DNA of 64,000 nt from Oscillospiraceae bacterium (GTDB taxonomy: Bacteria > Bacillota > Clostridia > Oscillospirales > Ruminococcaceae), in NCBI GenBank assembly GCA_017465665.1, contig JAFTVU010000029.1, forward strand, positions 1 to 64,000, written 5' to 3'. The translations under genes and the position numbers were made by a program. Positions 16,503-24,033 of this stretch are shown here, piece by piece. The notes below the pieces were generated by a model, which did not search any database, had not been told where the DNA came from, and worked only from the letters and a program-made list of their open reading frames with translations. Position 1 is the stretch's first letter. The number at the start of each line of letters is the position of its first letter.

Positions 16503-17588
16503 ATGATATTTGAGAACAGCAAAAAAGCCAGCCTTGTTCTTGCAAACGGTGCAGTTTTTGAGGGTAAGTCCTTTGGCGCTGAGGGCAAGGTGTTCGGAGA
16601 GGTAGTGTTCAACACCTCTGTCGTAGGCTTTCAGGAGATACTGACAGATGCAGGCTACTGCGGCAAGCTTATCGTGCAGACTTTTCCTCTCGTAGGCAAC
16701 TACGGCGTAAACAAGGAGAATGTTTCTTCCGATAAGGTGATGGCAGGCGGATACATCGTGCGCGAGTTCTGCGAGAAGCCGTCAAACTTCCGCTGCGAGG
16801 GTACTATCGAGCAGTACCTCAAGGACAACGGCACAGTAGGCATTTATGATATAGACACCAGAAAGCTCACAAGAATACTTCGTGAGAACGGAACCATGAA
16901 TGGCGCTATCGTATGCGGTGATTTCGATAAGGACGCTCTTCTGGCTGAGATAAACGCATACAAGCCCGAGATAGCTGCAGGCGTAAGCGCTAAGCAGACC
17001 ATCTCCGCCGAGAATGGCAAGTACAATGTTGTTATGATAGACCTCGGTGTTACAAACTCCGTAAAGAACGCTCTGCTGAAGCTGGGTTGCAACCTCACAC
17101 TCATGCCCCGCACCGCAACAGCAGACGAGATAATGGCAGAGAAGCCTGATGGCGTTATCGTTACAAACGGCGCAGGCGAGCCTGCTGCAAATACACAGGC
17201 AATCGAAGCTGTAAAGGCTCTGCTGACAAAGAACGTGCCCGTATTCGGTATCAATCTCGGTCATCTGGTGCTGGCTCTTGCAAGCGGCGCAAAGGTAGAG
17301 AAGCTGAAGTACGGCCACAGAGGCGCAACTCAGCCTGTAAGAGACACCGAGACAGGCAGGGTGTTCATCGCAGGTCAGAACCACGGCTATGCGGTAGTGG
17401 CAGACAGCGTAAGCGAGAACATCGGCAAGGTGAGCCACATCATCACCAGTGACAACACTGTTCAGGGTGTGACATATACAAACGCTCCCGCGTTCGGAAC
17501 ACAGTTCGCTCCCGAGATGACAGGCAATCCTCACGATACAGGATACCTGTACGATCGTTTTATTAAGATGATGGAGGATAGAAAGTAA
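16503..17588 (+). CDS. carA: Carbamoyl-phosphate synthase small subunit, glutaminase triad lost
   Basis: 361 aa. The N-terminal subunit-contact domain is canonical (EVVFNTSVVGFQEILTDAGY, PLVGNYGVN, IDTRKLTRILRENG). The class I glutaminase domain is degenerate. The nucleophile motif GICLGHQ reads GINLGHL, so Cys (E. coli Cys269) is Asn251, coded AAT at 17253-17255. The catalytic His of HPE is Ala336 (FAPE), while Glu338 remains. SNGPGDP is TNGAGEP and the DYGVK lysine is Thr. It should not hydrolyse glutamine; it may be a structural partner of CarB in an ammonia-dependent enzyme. The gene is intact and ends with a 1-bp overlap (TAATG) with carB. Confidence 0.93.
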   Translation: MIFENSKKASLVLANGAVFEGKSFGAEGKVFGEVVFNTSVVGFQEILTDAGYCGKLIVQTFPLVGNYGVNKENVSSDKVMAGGYIVREFCEKPSNFRCEGTIEQYLKDNGTVGIYDIDTRKLTRILRENGTMNGAIVCGDFDKDALLAEINAYKPEIAAGVSAKQTISAENGKYNVVMIDLGVTNSVKNALLKLGCNLTLMPRTATADEIMAEKPDGVIVTNGAGEPAANTQAIEAVKALLTKNVPVFGINLGHLVLALASGAKVEKLKYGHRGATQPVRDTETGRVFIAGQNHGYAVVADSVSENIGKVSHIITSDNTVQGVTYTNAPAFGTQFAPEMTGNPHDTGYLYDRFIKMMEDRK

Positions 17589-20500
17589 TGCCGTTAAGAA
17601 GTGATATCAAGAAAGTACTGGTTATTGGCTCAGGCCCTATCGTTATCGGACAGGCTGCCGAGTTCGACTATGCGGGCACTCAGGCGTGCCGCGCACTCAA
17701 GCAGGAGGGTCTGGAGGTAGTTCTCATCAACTCCAACCCCGCAACCATCATGACAGACAAGCACATGGCTGACAAGATCTACATCGAGCCGCTTACTCTT
17801 GACGTTGTAAAGCGTATCATCGAGATCGAAAAGCCCGACAGCGTGCTTTCCACACTGGGTGGTCAGACAGGTCTGACACTCTCCATGCAGCTCGCTGAGG
17901 AGGGCTTCCTTGCAAGCCACAATGTAAAGCTGCTGGGTGCTGTTCCCGAGACTATCCACAAGGCAGAGGACAGACAGGCGTTCAAGGATACGATGGAGGA
18001 GATCAACCAGCCCTGTATCCCCTCAAAGGTAGTTGAGACCGTTGAGGACGCTATGGAGTTCGCTACCGTTATCGATTATCCTGTTATCGTTCGACCCGCA
18101 TTCACACTGGGTGGTACAGGCGGCGGTATCGCATATACTCCCGATGAGCTGCACGAGATCGCAACAAACGGTCTGCGCCTTTCTCCTATCACACAGATCC
18201 TGGTTGAGAAGTGCATCAGCGGCTGGAAGGAGATCGAGTTCGAGGTAATCCGTGACAGCAAGAACAACGTTATCACAGTATGCTCCATGGAGAACGTGGA
18301 CCCTGTAGGCGTCCACACAGGCGATAGTATCGTAGTTGCTCCCGCAGTGACACTTGCTCCCGAGGAGTTCAATATGCTGCGCTCCGCTGCTCTGAACATC
18401 GTTCAGGCGCTCGGTGTAGAGGGTGGCTGTAACTGTCAGTTTGCTCTCAAGCCCGACAGCTTTGAGTACGCAGTTATCGAGGTCAACCCCAGAGTTTCCC
18501 GTTCCTCCGCGCTGGCTTCCAAGGCGACTGGCTACCCCATTGCAAAGGTAGCTACACGTATCGCTATCGGCTACACACTGGACGAGATCGTAAACCAGGT
18601 AACAGGCAAGACATACGCTTCCTTTGAGCCTACCATCGACTACCTCGTAGTAAAGTTCCCCAAGTGGCCTTTCGATAAGTTCGTTTACGCAAAGAAGACG
18701 CTTGGTACACAGATGAAGGCTACAGGCGAGGTAATGTCCATCGCTCCCTCCTTTGAGGCAGGCATGATGAAGGCTGTGCGCTCCATCGAGCTTGGCATGG
18801 ATACTCTCACAAAGAAGGCATTCACAGAGCTTTCTGATGAGGAAGTGGAGCAGAAGCTGTATGATGTTGACGTTGACCGTTGCTTCTGCATCTTCGAGGC
18901 GCTCAAGCGCGGTATCTCCGTTGATAAGATCAACGATATCACCAAGGTTGACAAGTGGTTCATCAACAAGCTGAACAACCTTGTTGAGCTTGAAAAGTGG
19001 CTTGCAGATGGTGAGCTGACCGAGGAGAAGTACAACACTGCTAAGAAGTACTGCTACCTTGACAGCACCATCGAGCGCATTTCAGGTCAGAAGGTAAAGA
19101 ACAGAAAGCTTGCTGTTTACAAGATGGTTGATACCTGTGCGGCTGAGTTCGCAGCGCAGACACCTTATTTCTACAACACATTTGACGAGGAGAATGAGGC
19201 TAAGGAGTTCATCGAGCAGCATCCCTCCGATAAGAAGAAGATAATCGTATTCGGCTCAGGTCCTATCCGTATCGGTCAGGGTATCGAGTTCGACTACTGC
19301 TCCGTTCACTGCGTATGGTCGCTGAAGGAGGAGGGCTGCGAGGCTGTTATCTGCAACAACAACCCCGAGACCGTTTCCACTGACTTTGACACAGGCGACA
19401 GACTGTATTTCGACCCGCTCACCCGTGAGGACGTTGAGGCGCTCATTGAGACTGAAAAGCCCTATGGCGTAGTAGTTCAGTTCGGTGGTCAGACAGCTAT
19501 CAAGCTTATCAAGCACCTCACCGATCTCGGTGTAAGGATCCTTGGAACATCTGCTGCAGATGTTGACGCAGCAGAGGACAGAGAGCTGTTCGACGAGCTG
19601 CTTGAAAAGTGCGGCATCCCCAGACCTCAGGGCTCCACAGTATTCACCACTGAGGAAGCGCTGAAGGTTGCAAACCAGCTCGGCTATCCCGTTCTGCTGA
19701 GACCCTCCTACGTTCTCGGCGGTCAGAACATGATCATCGCTCACTGCGACAACGACGTTCAGGAGTACATGACCATCATCACCGCAACAGAGCTTGAAAA
19801 CCCCGTGCTCATCGATAAGTATATGATGGGTACAGAGGTAGAGGTCGACGCTATCTGCGATGGCGAGGACTTCCTCATTCCCGGTATCATGGAGCACGTT
19901 GAGCGTGCAGGTGTTCACTCCGGTGACTCCATCTCCGTATACCCCTGCCAGACACTGACTCCTCACATCAAGAGAGTCATCATCGATTACACCGAGAAGC
20001 TGGCTAAGGCTCTGCATGTGATCGGTCTGGTAAATATCCAGTACGTTGTATACAATCACGAGGTATACGTTATCGAGGTTAACCCCCGTTCTTCCAGAAC
20101 TGTTCCTTACATCAGCAAGGTAACAGGCGTTCCTATGGTAGACCTTGCTACAAAGATCCTGCTCGGCAAGAAGCTCAAGGATATGGGCTACGAGAGCGGA
20201 CTGTACCCCACAGCTGATTACATCGCTGTAAAGGTTCCCGTATTCAGCTTTGAGAAGCTGCATGATGTGGATAACCAGCTTGGTCCCGAGATGAAGTCCA
20301 CAGGTGAGTGCCTTGGTATCGCCAAGACATTCGGTGAGGCTCTGCTTAAGGGTCTGACAGCTGCAGGCTACAAGATGTACGACAAGGGCGGCGTGCTCAT
20401 TTCCGTGCGTGACAGCGACAAGAACGAGGTCATCGAGATTGCAAGCCGTTTCGAGGCGCTCGGCTTCGAGATCTATGCAACAGGTGGAACAGCTTCCATC

Positions 20501-20779
20501 CTGAACCGCAACATGATCGCTACAAACCACGCTTACCGCATCGGCAAGGGCGATCCCGATGTTATCTCTTTGCTGGAGAGCGGAAAGATCAACTACGTTA
20601 TCTCCACATCCGAAACAGGCAGACAGCCCTCCCGTGACAGCGTTAAGATGCGCCGTAAGGCTGTTGAGCGTTCCATCGCCTGCCTGACCTCCATCGATAC
20701 AGCGAATGCGCTCTTAGAGTGTCTTGAGATGCACAAGAGTGTAGACGACGTAGAGATGGTAGATATAACAAAGATCTAA
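17588..20779 (+). CDS. carB: Carbamoyl-phosphate synthase large subunit
   Basis: 1063 aa, full length. Carboxyphosphate ATP-grasp half (about 1-400, GSGPIVIGQAAEFDYAGTQA), oligomerisation region (about 400-550), carbamoyl-phosphate ATP-grasp half (about 550-935, GSGPIRIGQGIEFDYCSVH) and a C-terminal MGS-like allosteric domain (about 936-1063, YATGGTASILNRN). Both active halves retain family motifs, unlike the neighbouring CarA. The product feeds pyrimidine and arginine synthesis. Starts in the last base of the carA stop codon. Confidence 0.97.
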   Translation: MPLRSDIKKVLVIGSGPIVIGQAAEFDYAGTQACRALKQEGLEVVLINSNPATIMTDKHMADKIYIEPLTLDVVKRIIEIEKPDSVLSTLGGQTGLTLSMQLAEEGFLASHNVKLLGAVPETIHKAEDRQAFKDTMEEINQPCIPSKVVETVEDAMEFATVIDYPVIVRPAFTLGGTGGGIAYTPDELHEIATNGLRLSPITQILVEKCISGWKEIEFEVIRDSKNNVITVCSMENVDPVGVHTGDSIVVAPAVTLAPEEFNMLRSAALNIVQALGVEGGCNCQFALKPDSFEYAVIEVNPRVSRSSALASKATGYPIAKVATRIAIGYTLDEIVNQVTGKTYASFEPTIDYLVVKFPKWPFDKFVYAKKTLGTQMKATGEVMSIAPSFEAGMMKAVRSIELGMDTLTKKAFTELSDEEVEQKLYDVDVDRCFCIFEALKRGISVDKINDITKVDKWFINKLNNLVELEKWLADGELTEEKYNTAKKYCYLDSTIERISGQKVKNRKLAVYKMVDTCAAEFAAQTPYFYNTFDEENEAKEFIEQHPSDKKKIIVFGSGPIRIGQGIEFDYCSVHCVWSLKEEGCEAVICNNNPETVSTDFDTGDRLYFDPLTREDVEALIETEKPYGVVVQFGGQTAIKLIKHLTDLGVRILGTSAADVDAAEDRELFDELLEKCGIPRPQGSTVFTTEEALKVANQLGYPVLLRPSYVLGGQNMIIAHCDNDVQEYMTIITATELENPVLIDKYMMGTEVEVDAICDGEDFLIPGIMEHVERAGVHSGDSISVYPCQTLTPHIKRVIIDYTEKLAKALHVIGLVNIQYVVYNHEVYVIEVNPRSSRTVPYISKVTGVPMVDLATKILLGKKLKDMGYESGLYPTADYIAVKVPVFSFEKLHDVDNQLGPEMKSTGECLGIAKTFGEALLKGLTAAGYKMYDKGGVLISVRDSDKNEVIEIASRFEALGFEIYATGGTASILNRNMIATNHAYRIGKGDPDVISLLESGKINYVISTSETGRQPSRDSVKMRRKAVERSIACLTSIDTANALLECLEMHKSVDDVEMVDITKI

Positions 20780-20782
20780 TCA

Positions 20783-20882
20783 GGCTGGCAATATACCCAC
20801 ATCTACTGCGTTAATCACCATGTGGCAGGCACAAAGCCTAGCCGCATGGAGATTTCCTTGTATCTGCGGGTATCTCGCCACC
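20783..20882 (-). ncRNA. Structured RNA candidate, copy 2 (antisense within the pyr operon)
   Basis: Read on the minus strand this 100-nt gap sequence folds into a base helix (GGTGGC with GCCAGCC, one bulge; ATACCC with GGGTAT) and a symmetrical tandem G.A loop flanked by GCA and TAC pairing with GTA and TGT. An internal loop follows, then a long helix capped by TAGGCTTTGTGCCT. The cap is identical to that of the element at 48003-48108, and the helix TAC/GTA replaces TGC/GCA there. On the plus strand the G.A pairs would become unfavourable, which points to the minus strand. It lies opposite in direction to the pyr operon. No promoter was identified. Confidence 0.5.
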
Positions 20883-20892
20883 TTATTGAAAA

Positions 20893-20967
20893 TGCGTAAT
20901 TGTTTTGATTTTACGCAATGGCAACATAAAATTATATACCCAACGGCGGGATCTAACTCTCGCCGTT
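20893..20967 (+). repeat. Two inverted repeats before the membrane-protein gene in the pyr operon
   Basis: TGCGTAA / TTACGCA (20893-20899 and 20911-20917) and AACGGCGGGA / TCTCGCCGTT (20942-20951 and 20958-20967, one G.T pair). Neither is followed by a proper T tract. They could reduce or punctuate transcription past carB. Confidence 0.5.
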
Positions 20968-20993
20968 TCGGGCATTTTCCGAAAGGATAATAT

Positions 20994-21653
20994 ATGAAGA
21001 TCGGCAAGTATCCCGTAAAACATTCCTATAAGATCTCGCGGCTGGTGGCGGATGTGCTTTCTCTCGGCCTTGCGGTCATGATAGTTTCTGCCACTGTGAT
21101 GTTCTTTCAGCAGTATCAGGGCTTTATCGATCAGTTCATGCTGCTCACCGATGAGGCTGTGGAGGCTCTGAAAGCAAACAATCCCAACTATGAATGGAAG
21201 CAGTGGCTGGCACTGATATTCCCTGCGCTCACTCTGGCGGTGTTCGTGGTGTATATTGTGCTCGTCTGCAAGAGCCACAAGCTGGAGCGCTTTAAGGTGA
21301 CCAAGCTCACTGCGCAGAAATGCTACGATACATACGCGTTCTGTGTTTCGTTGTGCAAGCTGCCCGTGCTGGTCATCATGATCAACATCATGTGCGTGGC
21401 GCATGACAAGCTGCTGCCCGTGCAGATATATGGCTATGAGTGGCTCAGTGTGGATACCATCCTGCCGATAGCTTTGTACGGAATACTGATGGCGATAGTT
21501 ATCCGCTGGACTATGCACAGGCTGGCGAAGATAACCGCAAAGCCTGAAAAGACAGACAGCACCGCCGTTAAGGTAAAGGCAGTGGCTGCACCGAAAAACG
21601 AAGATAACGAGAGCGGCAGTGCTGCTCCCGAAAATAAGGAGGAACAGGCATGA
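20994..21653 (+). CDS. Four-TM membrane protein inside the pyr operon
   Basis: 219 aa. Hydrophobic helices at about residues 20-41, 70-88, 117-135 and 152-170, followed by a long charged C-terminal tail (VKVKAVAAPKNEDNESGSAAPENKEEQA), probably cytoplasmic. The sequence resembles general DUF2975-like small membrane proteins, but I cannot confirm that. ATG preceded by GAAAGGATAA; overlaps pyrK by 4 bp, so it is translationally coupled to it. No known role in pyrimidine synthesis. Confidence 0.8.
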   Translation: MKIGKYPVKHSYKISRLVADVLSLGLAVMIVSATVMFFQQYQGFIDQFMLLTDEAVEALKANNPNYEWKQWLALIFPALTLAVFVVYIVLVCKSHKLERFKVTKLTAQKCYDTYAFCVSLCKLPVLVIMINIMCVAHDKLLPVQIYGYEWLSVDTILPIALYGILMAIVIRWTMHRLAKITAKPEKTDSTAVKVKAVAAPKNEDNESGSAAPENKEEQA

Positions 21654-22423
21654 GTTACTTTTGCGATAAGTACCCCGTGATAGAGAAAAAGACGCTTGCA
21701 GGCGGCATATTCTCCATTACTGTAAAGTGTCCCGAGGCTGCAGCGGCGGCTGAGGTAGGACAGTTCGCCAATATTCTTGCGGAGGGCTATACACTGCGCC
21801 GTCCCATTTCCATCTGCGATATCGACAAGCAGAACGGCACACTGCGCTTCGTGTTTGAAGTAAGAGGCAAGGGCACAGAGATCATCTCCCGCGTGAATGT
21901 GGGCGATAATCTGGATATTCTCGGCCCGCTCGGAAATGGCTTCAATGCTCCTGCAGGCAAGAAGATAGTAGCTGTTGGCGGAGGTATCGGTGTTCCGCCC
22001 CTGCTGGGACTTGCAAAGCAGTTCGGTGAGGACTGCACAGCTATCCTCGGCTTCAGAAGCTATGATAAGGTGATACTCGACAAGGAGTTCGCAGCTTACG
22101 GCGCAAAGACTATCGTCTGCACAGACGACGGCTCTGTGGGATATCACGGCGTTGTTACCACACCTCTCACCGAAGCGCTTGCAGCAGGCGATGTGGGAAT
22201 GGTATGCGCGTGCGGTCCCGAGCCTATGATAAAGGCTGTTGTAAAGGAATGCGAGGATAATAACATCCCCTGCCGTGTTTCTCTTGAGCAGAGAATGGGC
22301 TGCGGCGTCGGCGCGTGTGTTGTATGCAGCTGCATGACCGTTCGCGGCGGCAAGGAGTATTATGCAAGAGTCTGCAAGGATGGACCTGTATTTGACGCTA
22401 AGGAGGTAAGATTCGATGGCTGA
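21650..22423 (+). CDS. pyrK: Dihydroorotate dehydrogenase B, electron-transfer subunit
   Basis: 257 aa ferredoxin-reductase-like protein. FAD site in TLRRPISICDID, NAD site in GGGIGVPPLLGLAKQF, and a [2Fe-2S] ligand set CGVGACVVC plus a later Cys in YARVCKDG. Passes electrons from PyrD to NAD. Overlaps the upstream gene by 4 bp and pyrD by 8 bp, as expected for a complex expressed in fixed ratio. Confidence 0.95.
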   Translation: MSYFCDKYPVIEKKTLAGGIFSITVKCPEAAAAAEVGQFANILAEGYTLRRPISICDIDKQNGTLRFVFEVRGKGTEIISRVNVGDNLDILGPLGNGFNAPAGKKIVAVGGGIGVPPLLGLAKQFGEDCTAILGFRSYDKVILDKEFAAYGAKTIVCTDDGSVGYHGVVTTPLTEALAAGDVGMVCACGPEPMIKAVVKECEDNNIPCRVSLEQRMGCGVGACVVCSCMTVRGGKEYYARVCKDGPVFDAKEVRFDG

Positions 22424-23333
22424 TCTTTCTGTAAGAGTTGCGGGTGTTGATTTCAAGAACCCAATCATCATGGCTTCGGGCGCTTACGGCAACGGTGAGT
22501 GCTACACCGATCTCTACCCCATTTCAAAGCTCGGCGGTATCTCCTGCAAGGGCATGACCATCCAGCCCAAGATGGGTAATATTCCTCCCAGAATCGCTGA
22601 GACACCCTCAGGTATCCTGAATTCCGTAGGACTTCAGAACATTGGCGTGCGCGGCTTCATCGACTACTATCTGGACGACCTCAAGGAAAAGGGCGAGGGC
22701 ACTGTTATCATCGCCAATGTTGCAGGTGCGGTGCTGGATGATTACATCGCAGCGGCTGAGGCGCTTGAGGCAAGCTCTGTTGATATGATAGAGCTGAATA
22801 TCTCCTGTCCCAACGTAAAGGCAGGCGGCGCAACATGGGGCGTTACCTGTGAGGGTGCTGCGGCAGTTACAAAGGCTGTGCGTGCGGCTACCAAGAAGCC
22901 TCTCGTGGTGAAGCTCACACCCAACGTCACAAGCATTACAGACATCGCCAAGGCAGTAGAGGCAGAGGGTGCTGACGCTATCTCGCTCATCAATACTCTT
23001 CTCGGTATGAGAATAGATATCCGCAACCGCAGACCTATCCTGCACAACAACGTGGGCGGTCTTTCAGGCCCAGCCATATTCCCTGTGGCTGTACGCTGCG
23101 TATGGCAGTGCTACAACGCTGTAAATATCCCCATCATCGGCATGGGCGGTATCTCCACATGGGAGGACGCTGTTGAGATGATGCTGGCAGGCGCAGTTGC
23201 TATTCAGATGGGTACAGCTATCTTCACCGATCCCTATGCACCGCTCAAGGTCATCGAGGGTCTTGAGAAGTATATGGACGACAACGGCATCAAGAGCCTG
23301 TCCGAGATAGTGGGCGAGGTCAGACCCTGGTAA
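22416..23333 (+). CDS. pyrD: Dihydroorotate dehydrogenase B, catalytic subunit
   Basis: 305 aa class 1B FMN enzyme. The active-site Cys is in ELNISCPNVKAGG; FMN/phosphate motifs are INTLLGMRIDI, GGLSGPAIFPVAVR, GMGGI and AGAVAIQMGTAIF. Together with PyrK it oxidises dihydroorotate to orotate with NAD. Last gene of the pyr operon. pyrB and pyrE are absent from the cluster and must be elsewhere. Confidence 0.95.
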   Translation: MADLSVRVAGVDFKNPIIMASGAYGNGECYTDLYPISKLGGISCKGMTIQPKMGNIPPRIAETPSGILNSVGLQNIGVRGFIDYYLDDLKEKGEGTVIIANVAGAVLDDYIAAAEALEASSVDMIELNISCPNVKAGGATWGVTCEGAAAVTKAVRAATKKPLVVKLTPNVTSITDIAKAVEAEGADAISLINTLLGMRIDIRNRRPILHNNVGGLSGPAIFPVAVRCVWQCYNAVNIPIIGMGGISTWEDAVEMMLAGAVAIQMGTAIFTDPYAPLKVIEGLEKYMDDNGIKSLSEIVGEVRPW

Positions 23334-23381
23334 GCTTATTAGTCCAAGGCAACATAGAAATGTAATCGTGCAATGATAAAC

Positions 23382-23404
23382 AGGGCGGGTCTTGTATCCG
23401 CCCT
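23382..23404 (+). terminator. Hairpin at the end of the pyr operon
   Basis: AGGGCGG / CCGCCCT with a 9-nt loop, 48 bp after pyrD. There is no T tract, so this may be a 3' stabilising hairpin or a weak terminator. Confidence 0.45.
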
Positions 23405-23424
23405 TGACAGTATAAGGAGAGCCT

Positions 23425-23850
23425 ATGAAGATAATGGCAGTAGATTACGGCGATACCCGTACAGGACTCGCAATGTGCGACAAGAGCGAATTCCTTGCAT
23501 CGCCGCTGAAGATAATCACAATGAAAGACTTTGACCGCTGCGTTGAGATGGTAGCGGAGGAAGTAAAGCTGAACAAGGCGGAGATGGTGGTAGTCGGAAA
23601 TCCCATCAACATGAACGGAACTTACGGTCCGCGCAGCGAGAAATGCTGCCTGTTTGCAGAGAAGCTCCGTGAGCTGGTGGAGGTAGATGTGAAGATGTGG
23701 GATGAGCGTTCCTCCACGGTATCCGCCATCGGCATTATGAACGAGAACAACAAGCGCGGCAAGAAGCGCAAGGAAACACTGGACGCGGTGGCGGCAGCTA
23801 TAATCCTTGAAAGCTATCTGGCATACCGCAAGAATCATCCTGACGAATAA
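23425..23850 (+). CDS. ruvX: Putative pre-16S rRNA nuclease / Holliday-junction resolvase-like RuvX (YqgF)
   Basis: 141 aa RNase H-like fold. Opens with IMAVDYGDTRTGLAMCD (first catalytic Asp), then VVVGNPINMNGTYGPRSEK, WDERSST (second acidic site) and ETLDAVAAAIILESYL (third Asp). Length fits. Family members mature 16S rRNA 5' ends. The usual partner alaS is not here. ATG preceded by AAGGAGAG; a terminator follows directly. Confidence 0.9.
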   Translation: MKIMAVDYGDTRTGLAMCDKSEFLASPLKIITMKDFDRCVEMVAEEVKLNKAEMVVVGNPINMNGTYGPRSEKCCLFAEKLRELVEVDVKMWDERSSTVSAIGIMNENNKRGKKRKETLDAVAAAIILESYLAYRKNHPDE

Positions 23851-23853
23851 CAC

Positions 23854-23882
23854 AAGGGCGGCTTATGCCGCCTTTCGTTTTT
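23854..23882 (+). terminator. Terminator after ruvX
   Basis: GGCGGC / GCCGCC stem extended by three further pairs, tetraloop TTAT, followed by TTTCGTTTTT. Confidence 0.8.
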
Positions 23883-23938
23883 ATGTGACAGTTAACTGAA
23901 AACTACGGTTTCTTTCCCCTATATTTGCCGTGTAATAC

Positions 23939-23967
23939 TTGTATTTTTTTATCAGATGTGATATAAT
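23939..23967 (+). promoter_or_regulatory. Extended -10 promoter of the activase gene
   Basis: TTGTAT (23939-23944), 17-bp spacer, TATAAT (23962-23967) preceded by TGA (extended -10). Confidence 0.7.
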
Positions 23968-24033
23968 TAATTGATTATTTGTATTTACATATTTATATAT
24001 ACAAGGTTCTCATTGAAGAAAGGATATGATGAC

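Noticed and set aside
20780-20993. Second PyrR-binding site in the carB-downstream gap
   Set aside because: No NGNGAGGY core and no terminator with T run. The fold is explained by the structured element and two simple inverted repeats.
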